Shown one piece after another: positions 28,501-36,097 of a stretch of 64,000 nucleotides of DNA. The position numbers were made by a program, and so were the translations under genes. This stretch comes from UBA2336 sp964597075. Lineage in GTDB: Bacteria > Bacteroidota > Bacteroidia > Cytophagales > Cyclobacteriaceae. Position 1 is the stretch's first letter; each line of letters begins with the position of its first letter. The stretch is from NCBI GenBank assembly GCA_964597075.1, contig CAZQXC010000001.1:18308-82307 (forward strand), written 5' to 3'. The notes under the pieces are model-generated. The model saw only the letters and a list, made by a program, of their open reading frames with translations, was not told the DNA's origin and made no database searches.

Positions 28501-28948
28501 CATTCCGGAAACCTATGTAAACAATACCAGTGAACGCCTCCAATTATATGCACGTCTCGATAACATTAAGAATGAAGAGCAACTGGAGAAATTTGCTATT
28601 GAGCTACGCGATCGTTTCGGAGATTTGCCAGACGCTGTAGAGGAACTCGTGAATACTGTTCGTTTACGTTGGTTGGGTGAAAAAGTGGGTTTTGAAAAGT
28701 TAACCCTGAAGGGAGGTAAGCTCCGGGGGTATTTTGTTTCCAATAAAGAAGAGTACTTTGATTCGGCAATGTTCAGCCGGGTATTGAATTTTGTTCAGTC
28801 CCATTCGCGATCGTGCAAGCTTCGTGAGCAAACCGGCAAACCATTGTTGATTGTTGAACCAGTAGAACACGTAGATACAGCCATTGAATTATTTCATCAC
28901 ATAATGGGCCTAGAGTATAAATCGGATAAGGAAATTCTTTCCAGATAG
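25574..28948 (+). CDS. mfd: Transcription-repair coupling factor Mfd
   Basis: Mfd removes RNA polymerase stalled at lesions and recruits UvrA. Visible parts are a UvrB-like N-terminal region, an RNAP-interaction CarD-like domain at about 440-515 (LQPGDFVTHIDYGIGKFAGL), a translocase core with CGDVGFGKTEVAVRAAF, DEEQKFGV and TATPIPRTLHFSLMGARD, a second RecA lobe with STNIIESGLDIPNANT, the TRG-like RMRGRVGRS region (here QMRGRVGRSNKKA), and a C-terminal domain that ends near residue 1120. I place the start at TTG 25574 (MKANEFLDLYCADG) because AAGAGG precedes it by 6 bases; TTG at 25520 would add 18 unconserved-looking residues. No in-frame ATG exists near the start. Its last 52 bases overlap a convergent small gene. 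Confidence 0.95.
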   Translation: MKANEFLDLYCADGLVKTVAAGIAAPNHQHLRIKGLSGSLDAVLVSSSFTLHPQNYLVVLQDREEAAYFQNDLQNLLGCEILLFPMSYKRPYEFDETENANILMRTEVLNALAAKTTPQLIVTYPEALSEKVISKRSLTSNTFSINAGEQLNISFLEEFMHSYDFEKTDFVYEAGQFAVRGGIIDIFSFAHELPYRIELFGDEVDSIRSFDPGSQLSVETVTSINIIPDVQTRLMHEERQSLFEFVSPETRIWFKDVQLTADVIQKSFEKVSESFNRIVNSSNTQVVLSPEKLFDDRVTFLQLTSNFTQIEFGNRFLLSNPITYEWPSAAQPSFNKDFELLANNLVEYQTQGYINLIAADVPKQIDRLRGIFEEIHPELHFTGLEFSLRQGFVDQTLKVLCYTDHQIFERFHRYRAREKFSRSKALTLRELQTLQPGDFVTHIDYGIGKFAGLEKKEVNGHEQEAIRLVYRDDDMLYVSIHALHKISKYSGKDGAPPSISKLGSQEWETKKSKAKKRVKDIAKELIELYSKRKGAPGYAFSPDSYLQAELESSFLYDDTPDQAKATEDVKHDMEQPHPMDRLVCGDVGFGKTEVAVRAAFKTATEGKQVAVLVPTTILAMQHFRTFKERLGNFPVVIEYISRFRSDKEIKKIVKQVAEGTVDILIGTHRIVSKDVLFKNLGLLIVDEEQKFGVKVKDRLKEIKHNVDVLTLTATPIPRTLHFSLMGARDLSIIATPPPNRQPVTTELHAFNETIIRDAVSFELRRGGQVFFVHNRVNDIEEVANIIYKLVPDARIGIAHGQMDGDKLEKAMVKFIDREYDVLVSTNIIESGLDIPNANTIIINQAHMFGLSDLHQMRGRVGRSNKKAFCYLLTPPASLLTADSRKRLASLEEFSDLGDGFKVAMRDLDIRGAGNLLGAEQSGYINDLGFETYHKILDDAIQELKETDFKELFAGELAEKAKLIVQDCIIETDLEILIPETYVNNTSERLQLYARLDNIKNEEQLEKFAIELRDRFGDLPDAVEELVNTVRLRWLGEKVGFEKLTLKGGKLRGYFVSNKEEYFDSAMFSRVLNFVQSHSRSCKLREQTGKPLLIVEPVEHVDTAIELFHHIMGLEYKSDKEILSR

Positions 28949-29160
28949 GGCTCAAGACCCCGCATACTTTCAAACGCGTTTATCAGCAGCACCTTTTGAT
29001 ACTTAGTGGAATAGTATACCTCTACATAGAATTCACCCGTATGGTATAAAAACACCTTGCAGTCCGCCAGCTGGCGGAACGTAAGATATTGACCATCGTA
29101 CGTAACAACATCACATTTTTTTTCAAACGGTAAAAACCTGAATTCCTGAATCGATAGCAT
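28897..29160 (-). CDS. Small conserved-looking protein of unknown function
   Basis: This 87-residue soluble protein starts MLSIQEFRFLPFEKKCDVVTYDGQYL and ends AFESMRGLEPYLERISL. The mixed alpha/beta pattern and regular codon use suggest a real gene; short Bacteroidota proteins with this kind of sequence are familiar to me but have no known function. Its 3' end overlaps the last 52 bases of mfd on the opposite strand. A perfect 16-bp palindrome at 29063-29078 lies inside the frame and encodes FRQLAD, so part of the coding sequence may derive from an interspersed repeat. Confidence 0.65.
   Translation of the reverse strand: MLSIQEFRFLPFEKKCDVVTYDGQYLTFRQLADCKVFLYHTGEFYVEVYYSTKYQKVLLINAFESMRGLEPYLERISLSDLYSRPIM
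29063..29078. repeat. Perfect 16-bp palindrome TCCGCCAGCTGGCGGA
   Basis: The two 8-base halves are exact reverse complements with no spacer. It lies within the 87-residue gene. I recall similar GC-rich palindromes scattered in Bacteroidota genomes, so it may be a short interspersed element; a copy count is needed to confirm this. Confidence 0.6.
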
Positions 29161-29430
29161 GTTTTTGGTCTATATTACAAACACAGTCAAAAATTCATGC
29201 CATTTACCAAACCTTTATTTTTTGCTTTTCAACCTTACTTTTTGACTGTTCATCGAGGCTGGGCTTCCTGTTTTGGGATGGGGTTATCTCAAAAACAATA
29301 TGCGTGGCGAATAGACGTTTTTACTCACCGAATACCAATTGGATTAATGATTTATGAATAAAATAGTTTCTGCTTGGAAAACATGCGTTTATGTCCATAT
29401 ATTAGCAGTTGCTTTAAAATCAACGTTACA
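29161..29430. other. Intergenic region between two divergent genes (gldJ upstream region)
   Basis: This 270-base gap separates the minus-strand 87-residue gene from plus-strand gldJ. It is T-rich and has several TTTG words, but I could not pair one with a clean TAnnTTTG box. No coding frame or hairpin stands out. Confidence 0.5.
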
Positions 29431-30681
29431 ATGAACAACTATCTTAAGGCTCTTCTATTTTTAGCCATCAGTTCTGTAGTACTTTCTGCTTGTTCCCTCT
29501 TTGGCAGGGGCGGAGGAAAGCCCACCGCCCAAAACCCGGGACAGGTTAGTACCGCTACCGGGCTAGGCTTTAACAACGATGATGAGGGCGGATTTATGGT
29601 TAATGCCTATGAAGGCCAGCCTGATGCTCCAAACATGGTATTTATTGAAGGGGGTAGAACCGTAATGGGCTCATTTGAAGAGGATGTTATGTCTTTCCGC
29701 GACAATATCGAAAGAACGGTTTCGGTTGCTTCCTTTTATATGGATGAAACAGAAATTGCCAACATTCACTGGTTGGAGTACCTTCACTATCTGGCCCGTG
29801 ATTCCTCTCAAGAGGTTTATCAGGCCTCCCTTCCAGACACTACTGTTTGGGTTGGAAAATTAGCTTTTAATGACCCCTATGTAGATCATTATTTACGCTA
29901 TCCTGGCTTTCGCTACTTCCCGGTAGTTGGAATCAGTTGGACTCAAGCTTCTAATTACACGGTATGGAGAACACGCGCTGTAAATATTCAATTAGCTGAA
30001 GATGCAGGCGCTGAATACGCGGAAACCGATGGCCGTATTCCTCTGGAATCGGGTATTGTAATTCCGGCTTACCGTTTGCCTACCGAAGCCGAGTGGGAAT
30101 ATGCTGCTCAGGCCATGATTGGTACCCAGTGGCTGGAGGAAATGCAGACCCACCAACGGGTTTATCCTTGGGATGGCCATGCCCTTCGTAATCCTTATGG
30201 AAAGCAAATGGGCTTTATGTTGGCCAATTTTAAGCGTGGACGCGGTGATTATGCTGGTATTGCTGGTCGTTTAAATGACGGAGCGCTTATCACATCCTAT
30301 ATCTATGAATTCCCTCCTAACGATTTCGGTTTATATAACATGGCTGGTAATGTGAGTGAGTGGGTACAGGATGTTTATCGTCCGCTTTCTTTTCAGGATG
30401 TTGATGATCTTAACCCCATGAGACGCGATGGATTTCTGGATGATGCCGGAGGATATAATAACAGAATTATTAAAGATCCAACATCTGGTGAGTGGACAGA
30501 AAGAAATCCTGAAAGCTTTACATCATTAATTACAGATAAGGCCCGGGTTTACAAAGGTGGTAGCTGGAAGGATGTTGCATATTGGATGTCACCTGGTACA
30601 CGCAGATACCTTGATCAGGATAGCGCGACAGCAACTATTGGTTTCCGTTGTGCCATGATCAGGGCGGGATCAAATTATTAG
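29431..30681 (+). CDS. gldJ: Gliding-motility/type IX secretion lipoprotein GldJ
   Basis: This 416-residue lipoprotein has lipobox LSAC with Cys21. The rest is a formylglycine-generating-enzyme-like (SUMF1) fold: FIEGGRTVMGSFEEDVMSF at about 84, FYMDETEIANIHWLEYL at about 112, and the C-terminal GGSWKDVAYWMSPGTRRY and GFRCAMI blocks. The segment ASLPDTTVWVGKLAFNDPYV with YPGFRYFPVVGISWTQASNY resembles GldJ rather than GldK. GldJ stabilises other gliding proteins and is needed for type IX secretion in Flavobacterium. ATG 29431 was chosen because the lipoprotein signal begins there; the upstream extension is not signal-like. The neighbouring genes do not include gldKLMN. Confidence 0.88.
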   Translation: MNNYLKALLFLAISSVVLSACSLFGRGGGKPTAQNPGQVSTATGLGFNNDDEGGFMVNAYEGQPDAPNMVFIEGGRTVMGSFEEDVMSFRDNIERTVSVASFYMDETEIANIHWLEYLHYLARDSSQEVYQASLPDTTVWVGKLAFNDPYVDHYLRYPGFRYFPVVGISWTQASNYTVWRTRAVNIQLAEDAGAEYAETDGRIPLESGIVIPAYRLPTEAEWEYAAQAMIGTQWLEEMQTHQRVYPWDGHALRNPYGKQMGFMLANFKRGRGDYAGIAGRLNDGALITSYIYEFPPNDFGLYNMAGNVSEWVQDVYRPLSFQDVDDLNPMRRDGFLDDAGGYNNRIIKDPTSGEWTERNPESFTSLITDKARVYKGGSWKDVAYWMSPGTRRYLDQDSATATIGFRCAMIRAGSNY

Positions 30682-30700
30682 TAATACACTGTCCTAATAC

Positions 30701-30733
30701 AAAAAAGCCCTCCTGATCAGGAGGGCTTTTTTT
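30701..30733. terminator. Bidirectional perfect-palindrome terminator between gldJ and comF
   Basis: The 32-base sequence 30701-30732 is a perfect palindrome: A6-GCCCTCCTGA on the left and its exact complement ending in a T run on the right. It lies 19 bases after the gldJ stop and abuts the comF stop, so it can end both convergent transcripts. Confidence 0.9.
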
Positions 30734-31436
30734 ATTCTGCTGCATAAGCCATGCTGCCTATAGTTACTTCCTGACAGCCCGAATTGATCAACGCCAAGGC
30801 GCAAGCCTCAACCGTTGCACCGGTAGTAATCACATCGTCCACCAACAAAATTCTTTTTCCTGTAACAGCTTCTTTATCCTGTACCGTGAAGACTTCATTC
30901 ACGTTCTCCCACCGCCTTAATTTTGATTTTTTGGTTTGTGTGTCCGTCATGATGAGTCGGTGTAACACTCCTGATGTCCAGGGTACTTGAAGTGTTTCTG
31001 AAAGCCCCTTGGCAAATTCTTCACTTTGATTATATCCCCTGCGCTTATGCTTCAGCGGGTGAAGCGGAACAGGTAAAATCATATCAAAATAGCTTGAAAA
31101 GCCACTTTTATAGAGTTCCTCACCGTAAACCCTGCCTATAACCTGGCCAATTTCACGATGGTTGTTGTACTTAAACTCATGCATGAGTTGTTGTACACTT
31201 CCACCCTTTTTGAACAGCAAAAAAGCAAAGGCTGTCTCAATAGGTATTCTGCCATACAGCCTTTTGTATAGTGGGTTCTCCTTGTAGAAATGATAGCCGG
31301 TTCGTGGTAGATTATGAATGCACCTTGTGCATAGTATTTCTTCGCCCTTTACCAGTCCGTCAGTGCAAGCAAAGCAATACCTTGGGTAAACAAGGCTTAC
31401 AAGGTCAAAAAATATTTCCGATACAGTCGATGACAA
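30732..31436 (-). CDS. comF: ComF family phosphoribosyltransferase-like protein
   Basis: This 234-residue protein belongs to the ComF family, which is needed for DNA uptake in naturally competent bacteria, where ComF acts in the cytoplasm on incoming single strands. A zinc-ribbon-like region has CFACTDG near 22 and CTRCIHNLPR near 37. The C-terminal phosphoribosyltransferase fold carries the PRPP loop ILLVDDVITTGATVEA at about 195. No ATG precedes the first Cys pair, so TTG at 31436 is the likely start. The gene is divergent from the AhpD-like gene at 31517. Confidence 0.9.
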   Translation of the reverse strand: MSSTVSEIFFDLVSLVYPRYCFACTDGLVKGEEILCTRCIHNLPRTGYHFYKENPLYKRLYGRIPIETAFAFLLFKKGGSVQQLMHEFKYNNHREIGQVIGRVYGEELYKSGFSSYFDMILPVPLHPLKHKRRGYNQSEEFAKGLSETLQVPWTSGVLHRLIMTDTQTKKSKLRRWENVNEVFTVQDKEAVTGKRILLVDDVITTGATVEACALALINSGCQEVTIGSMAYAAE

Positions 31437-31516
31437 GGAGTAGTATATTTACAGTTCTGTGTAAATCCTTTTGCGGATTTATCGCTATTGAAAATACGAA
31501 AAGTAAATTGTTACCC

Positions 31517-31858
31517 ATGGGATTAGTTCAGGATTTTAACAGCTACCGGAGCAAAATGAATGAAAAAATAATGGCCTCCGACAGTTTGATCATCAAACGA
31601 ATATTCAATTTAGACACCAATGCCTATGCCGAAGGCCATCTAGACCTAAGAAGCAAGGAGCTTATTGGGCTTACGTGTTCCCTGGTGCTGCGCTGCGATG
31701 ATTGTGTGAAGTACCATTTGGGAAAATGCAAAGAGGTTGGCCTTACAACCAATGAAGTCAATGAAGCTATGGGAGTGGCTACGCTGGTTGGGGGTACCAT
31801 AGTAATCCCTCATTTAAGAAGAGCTTTTGAATACTGGGAAGAATTGAATCATGTTTAA
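31517..31858 (+). CDS. Carboxymuconolactone decarboxylase family (AhpD-like) protein
   Basis: This 113-residue protein matches the carboxymuconolactone decarboxylase family. The redox motif RCDDCVKYHLGKCKEVG at about 57-73 contains CxxC followed by the conserved His (CDDCVKYH), as in AhpD, which reduces partner thioredoxin-like proteins. Helical segments follow (NEVNEAMGVATLVGGTIVIPH). ATG 31517 starts MGLVQDFNSYR; the frame is open further upstream but that stretch lies across comF and looks like non-coding. It overlaps the next gene by 8 bases, so the two are cotranscribed. Confidence 0.88.
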   Translation: MGLVQDFNSYRSKMNEKIMASDSLIIKRIFNLDTNAYAEGHLDLRSKELIGLTCSLVLRCDDCVKYHLGKCKEVGLTTNEVNEAMGVATLVGGTIVIPHLRRAFEYWEELNHV

Positions 31859-32225
31859 ACGTGATCTTGAAATAGAGAGAAGCTGGCATGTATTGCTGAA
31901 GCATATTGAGGGATCACTCGGGAAAAAACCTAAAGACCTAAACGGAGTTCTTTTCCTGATTGGGGTTCATGAGCTCGGGCAGGGGTATCGGTTATTTTCA
32001 AAGGAGGAAAAACAGGATTTGCTGCACATCGCTATCTGCAAAGTGCTTAGCCTGGCAGGCTTCTATGAGCTTGACGGGCTTGATCAGGAAGGGTGGCCCC
32101 ATTGGAAAATGGTTAAAAAGCTGCCCCACTTTGATTTGCTGGAGCAGGAGAAGCTATTAAAAATGCACGTACTCGAATATTTCGAAACCGAGCACAACTG
32201 GAAATTACGACCGGAGGCAACTTAA
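31851..32225 (+). CDS. Conserved hypothetical protein following the AhpD-like gene
   Basis: This 124-residue soluble protein starts MFKRDLEIERSWHVLLKHIEGS and contains the regular alpha-helical segment VLFLIGVHELGQGYRLFSKEEK. I do not recognise a named domain. It overlaps the AhpD-like gene by 8 bases (ATG at 31851), so translational coupling is likely, and a role with that thiol-redox protein is a reasonable guess. The tail HNWKLRPEAT ends just before a 107-base gap with a promoter-like element. Confidence 0.8.
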   Translation: MFKRDLEIERSWHVLLKHIEGSLGKKPKDLNGVLFLIGVHELGQGYRLFSKEEKQDLLHIAICKVLSLAGFYELDGLDQEGWPHWKMVKKLPHFDLLEQEKLLKMHVLEYFETEHNWKLRPEAT

Positions 32226-32245
32226 GCCTTCACACTTTGGCATTG

Positions 32246-32273
32246 TTTGCTTCAGCATAAGCCATTATCTTTA
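32246..32273 (+). promoter_or_regulatory. Candidate promoter of the DUF4175 gene
   Basis: TTTG at 32246-32249 and TATCTTTA at 32266-32273 (7 of 8 to TAnnTTTG) are separated by 16 bases, one short of the usual range. The ATG of the DUF4175 gene is 60 bases downstream. Confidence 0.4.
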
Positions 32274-32332
32274 TCAATTACGCAAACTTTAGGGTTAGCT
32301 GATCCGTTTTCATTTGTATAAAATAGTGGGTA

Positions 32333-35300
32333 ATGGGAAGTGGTCTTGAAAAAGTTAAAGAGAATATCAGTTCTTTCAGGCGCAGGTATTATATCAACCT
32401 GCTTGTCAGGGGCGCGCTGCTTACCCTTACGGTTCTAATCTTTTATTTTCTTTTCGCCACCCTGATTGAGCATGCCTTATGGCTATCACCTTGGGGAAGA
32501 TTTTTACTTTTGTTTTCCTTTTTCGCAACTACACTATACTGTCTTTACCGGTTTTTGAAAGTGCCCATTCTATTTTGGATTAGAAAAAAAGGAATGGGGG
32601 AAGAAGAAAGCGCTCGCCTGATCGGTAATTATTTTCCACAAATTCAGGACCGCTTGGTCAACCTGATTCAGCTAAATAGTGTAAAACAAAACTCTTCTCT
32701 TGCGATCGCCAGTGTTCAGCAAAAATCCAGTGTCTTTGAACTGATTCACTTTGATTCAGCTATCGATCTTGGGCAAAATAAAAAATACCTGAAGTTTCTG
32801 GCCTTGCCGGTTGGTGTTATTCTTCTGATGGTGCTTTTCAATATAAACATGCTTACTCAAAGCACCCATCGGATTGTTAATTTCAATCAACAATTTACCC
32901 CACAGGCACCTTTCAATTTCACAATTCAAACCGATGGGCTTACTGGTTTTTTCAATGAGGACTTTACGCTTACTGTTTTATTAGATGGCGGTGCTATTCC
33001 AGATGCTTGTTTTATTGTTCTGAAATCGCAGCGTTTAAAAATGGAGTCACTTGGCGGGGGGGCCTTTCAATACACTTTTGAAAAACTTCAGGAACCAAAG
33101 ACAATTCAATTTGAAGCAGCCGGATTCTATTCATCTCCTGTTGAATTAACGTTAGCGAACCGCCCTGAACTTTCTCAGTTAAAACTCCAATTAGAATATC
33201 CCAGCTATCTGCAACGAAAAAATGATCAGCTTGTTAATGCTGGCAACCTGGAGGTGCCGGAAGGAACAGTTGCTACCTGGCAAATCCAAACAGCTAATAC
33301 GCTAAATGCGTCCATACTATTTTCTTCAGGCGCCCAACCTGATAATATGCAAATATCTGATAACCAGACGTTTACTTACAAAAAAGGGCTTAACAACCCC
33401 GACCAGTATGAGGTAGTTCTGGAAAACGAACACAGTAGAAATAAAGAGAAAATCAGCTACCGTATTGATGTTATTAAAGATCAGCACCCACGGCTAATGG
33501 TTACTAATTTTCGCGATTCAATTCTTTATCAGCGAATTGTTCTTGGAGGAGTTGTTACTGATGATTACGGACTTACCAGGCTAATGCTTCAGTTCCACGT
33601 GAAAAATGCAAGTCAGCAAAAAGTTTTACAACGGTCGGTTGACATTCCCATTGGAGTTAACCAAAATCAGCAAAGTTTTTTTTATAACTGGAGACTGGAT
33701 TCTTTGAAGCTTAAAACTGGCGAATACCTCGAATATTTTTTACAAGTATGGGATAACGATGGGGTAAACGGACATAAGTCTACACGTTCATCAGTATACA
33801 CATTCTTTGTTCCCGATAAAGATCAGTTAATAACAGAGATCTCCAAATCACAATCGCAAACGGAGCAAAAAATTGAGCAGAGTTTCTCAAAGGCTCAGGA
33901 TTTTCAAAAACAAATTGAGGACGCACAGCAAAAGTTAAAAGGAAAACAATCGCTCGACTGGCAGGATAAAAAGAAGTTGGAGGATCTTCTAGAGCAAAAG
34001 AAAAATCTTGAAAAGATGCTCAATGAATTAAACGATCAAAACAAGTTACTGGAACAAAAGAAAGATGCCTTTACCGAACAGGATGAACGAATCCGCGAAA
34101 AGGCAGCACAGATCCAAAAGCTAATGGATGAGCTGCTGGATGAAGAGACACGGAAACTACTTCAAGAATTGGAAAAGCTGCTGAAGGAAAATGCCGATGT
34201 GAACCAACTTCAACGGTTGATGGATAAGCTTAGCAATAATTCCAAAAATCTTGAAAAGGAGTTGGAGCGCACGCTGGAGCTTTTCAAACAAATGCAATTT
34301 GAATACAAAATTGACCAGGCCATTAAAGACCTGAAACAAAACGAGGAGGACCAAAAGGCGCTGCTGGAAAAGACGGAGGCCCTGGAAAAGGAACAGGAAA
34401 AAACCAGCAAGGGTAAGAGTTCCGATAAGACTGGCGAAAATCAAAACAGCGAGAAATCCAAAACACTAAGTGAAGAACAGGAACAGCTCTCGGAAGACTT
34501 CAAAAAGACCGAAGAAAAACTCCAGGAGCTCCGCGAATTGGGTGAGGAGTTGAATAACTCAGACGAAATACCCGATGAGGACCAAAGCAAATCTGTAGAA
34601 GACGCTCAGCAAAATAGCCAGGAGAATCTTGAAATGGGCAAACCGTCACAGTCTAAAGGTGGGCAACAAAAGGCAATCAAGAAAATGCAGGAAATGCAAC
34701 AGCAAATGGAGAGTATGCAAAGCTCCATGAGCATGGAAATGGATATGCAGAACCTTGAAACGCTCCGCCAAATTATCCACGGACTAATAAAGCTTTCTTT
34801 TGATCAGGAGGGCCTGATAAAACAATTCGCAGAGTTACAACAAAATGATCCTCGTTTTAATAAACTGGCCCAGCAACAATTAAAACTCAAAGACGATGTT
34901 AAAGTTCTGGAAGACAGCTTATTAGCACTCGGAAAGCGTGATCCCATGATGGGCACTTTCATAACCCGCGAGGTTACTGAATTGAATGACCGATTAGATA
35001 AATCCATCGAAGCCTACCGGGAAAGAAGACGCCCTCAAATCTCAACAGAGATGCAGTTCAGCATGACCTCCATTAATAACCTTGCGTTAATGCTTGACAG
35101 TCATTTTGATATGATGATGAACATGATGGCAAACGCAAAGGGTTCCGGCAAAAAAGGAAAGCAAAAAGGAAATCAACCGAATTTAAGCCAAATGCAGCAG
35201 CAGCTTAATGACAAGATTGAGCAATTAAAAAATAGCGGAAAGGGCGGAAGAGAACTCTCAGAAGAGCTTGCCGAAATGGCTGCTGAGCAAGAGCGGATAC

Positions 35301-35677
35301 GAAGGGCACTTCAGGAAATGGAAAACAAAATGCAGGAACAAGGAGTTCAATCACCGGGTGGTGACTTAACCGAAAAGATGGAAGAAACTGAAGTTGATCT
35401 TGTTAATAAACAACTTACAGATCAACTTATTCAGCGTCAGCGTGATATACTTACGCGACTTCTGGAAACAGAGAAATCACTTCGCGAGCAAGACATGGAC
35501 GAAGAACGTAAGGGAGAGTCTGCTAAGGATTATGATAAAGAAGTTCCCCAGGCAATCGAGGAGTATTTACGATTAAAGGAAAAAGAAGTAGAATTGTTGA
35601 AAACTCTACCCCCTAAATTATACCCATTTTACAAAAAAGAAGTTAACGATTATTTTAAGCGCTTGCGTGAAAACTAA
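32333..35677 (+). CDS. DUF4175 family membrane-anchored coiled-coil protein
   Basis: This 1114-residue protein has three hydrophobic segments near the N-terminus: about 25-45, about 52-72, and about 147-167 (FLALPVGVILLMVLFNINML). A beta-rich domain of the DUF4175 type follows at about 180-490. Residues about 500-830 form an extremely charged coiled coil rich in Gln, Glu and Lys (such as LLEKTEALEKEQEKTSKGKS). A Met/Gln-rich stretch is near 780-800 (MQEMQQQMESMQSSMSMEMD), and further helices continue to the end. The architecture suggests a long periplasmic or cytoplasmic rod attached to the membrane; no function is known. ATG 32333. It contains an imperfect parS-like site at 33591-33606. The RsbW-like gene follows after 15 bases. 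Confidence 0.88.
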   Translation: MGSGLEKVKENISSFRRRYYINLLVRGALLTLTVLIFYFLFATLIEHALWLSPWGRFLLLFSFFATTLYCLYRFLKVPILFWIRKKGMGEEESARLIGNYFPQIQDRLVNLIQLNSVKQNSSLAIASVQQKSSVFELIHFDSAIDLGQNKKYLKFLALPVGVILLMVLFNINMLTQSTHRIVNFNQQFTPQAPFNFTIQTDGLTGFFNEDFTLTVLLDGGAIPDACFIVLKSQRLKMESLGGGAFQYTFEKLQEPKTIQFEAAGFYSSPVELTLANRPELSQLKLQLEYPSYLQRKNDQLVNAGNLEVPEGTVATWQIQTANTLNASILFSSGAQPDNMQISDNQTFTYKKGLNNPDQYEVVLENEHSRNKEKISYRIDVIKDQHPRLMVTNFRDSILYQRIVLGGVVTDDYGLTRLMLQFHVKNASQQKVLQRSVDIPIGVNQNQQSFFYNWRLDSLKLKTGEYLEYFLQVWDNDGVNGHKSTRSSVYTFFVPDKDQLITEISKSQSQTEQKIEQSFSKAQDFQKQIEDAQQKLKGKQSLDWQDKKKLEDLLEQKKNLEKMLNELNDQNKLLEQKKDAFTEQDERIREKAAQIQKLMDELLDEETRKLLQELEKLLKENADVNQLQRLMDKLSNNSKNLEKELERTLELFKQMQFEYKIDQAIKDLKQNEEDQKALLEKTEALEKEQEKTSKGKSSDKTGENQNSEKSKTLSEEQEQLSEDFKKTEEKLQELRELGEELNNSDEIPDEDQSKSVEDAQQNSQENLEMGKPSQSKGGQQKAIKKMQEMQQQMESMQSSMSMEMDMQNLETLRQIIHGLIKLSFDQEGLIKQFAELQQNDPRFNKLAQQQLKLKDDVKVLEDSLLALGKRDPMMGTFITREVTELNDRLDKSIEAYRERRRPQISTEMQFSMTSINNLALMLDSHFDMMMNMMANAKGSGKKGKQKGNQPNLSQMQQQLNDKIEQLKNSGKGGRELSEELAEMAAEQERIRRALQEMENKMQEQGVQSPGGDLTEKMEETEVDLVNKQLTDQLIQRQRDILTRLLETEKSLREQDMDEERKGESAKDYDKEVPQAIEEYLRLKEKEVELLKTLPPKLYPFYKKEVNDYFKRLREN
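33591..33606 (+). promoter_or_regulatory. parS-like ParB-binding site (14/16), within DUF4175 gene
   Basis: AGTTCCACGTGAAAAA matches TGTTNCACGTGAAACA at 14 of 16 positions (N counted as a match). The central CACGTG and the 5' half are intact. It is the leftmost member of the cluster described in the findings. Confidence 0.5.
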
Positions 35678-35692
35678 CCACAAAAAGTAAAA

Positions 35693-36097
35693 ATGGATAC
35701 CATCAGCATTCAGATTCCTTCTATTATAGATAATATCAGAATGATTGAAAGCTTCATTGATAACGCAAAAGAACGCTTTCATCTTGATGAAGATATTTAT
35801 GGTAATATAATGATTGCCGTTACTGAGGCTGTTAACAATGCCATTAAGCATGGCAACACAAGCAACGCTAAAAAAAACGTGAGTTTACGTCTCTTGCTTA
35901 ATGAAAACCTATTGAAGTTCATTGTCCAGGATGAGGGTTCTGGATTCGATTATCACCATTTACCCGATCCAACTTCACCTGAAAATCTTGATAAACCCGG
36001 CGGACGCGGAATATTTCTGATGAAGCATCTGTCAGATGAGGTTGAATTTAAAGAAGGCGGTAAGATCGTTGAGCTAAGTTTCTATATGAATTCCTAA
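35693..36097 (+). CDS. RsbW-like anti-sigma-factor serine kinase / ATP-binding protein
   Basis: This 134-residue single-domain HATPase has an N-box EAVNNAIKHGN at about 44-54, G1 VQDEGSGFD at about 82, and G2 GGRGIFLMKHL at about 103. This is the minimal GHKL fold of RsbW/SpoIIAB anti-sigma factors, which phosphorylate an anti-anti-sigma partner or bind a sigma factor. No STAS-domain partner gene is adjacent. It lies between the DUF4175 gene and ybeY with 15 and 0 bases spacing, an arrangement that suggests one operon with general cell maintenance genes. ATG at 35693. Confidence 0.88.
   Translation: MDTISIQIPSIIDNIRMIESFIDNAKERFHLDEDIYGNIMIAVTEAVNNAIKHGNTSNAKKNVSLRLLLNENLLKFIVQDEGSGFDYHHLPDPTSPENLDKPGGRGIFLMKHLSDEVEFKEGGKIVELSFYMNS

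Noticed and set aside
34157..34444. Leu/Phe-rich minus-strand frames opposite the DUF4175 coiled coil
   Set aside because: They arise from Glu/Lys/Gln codons read on the opposite strand; no gene signals.
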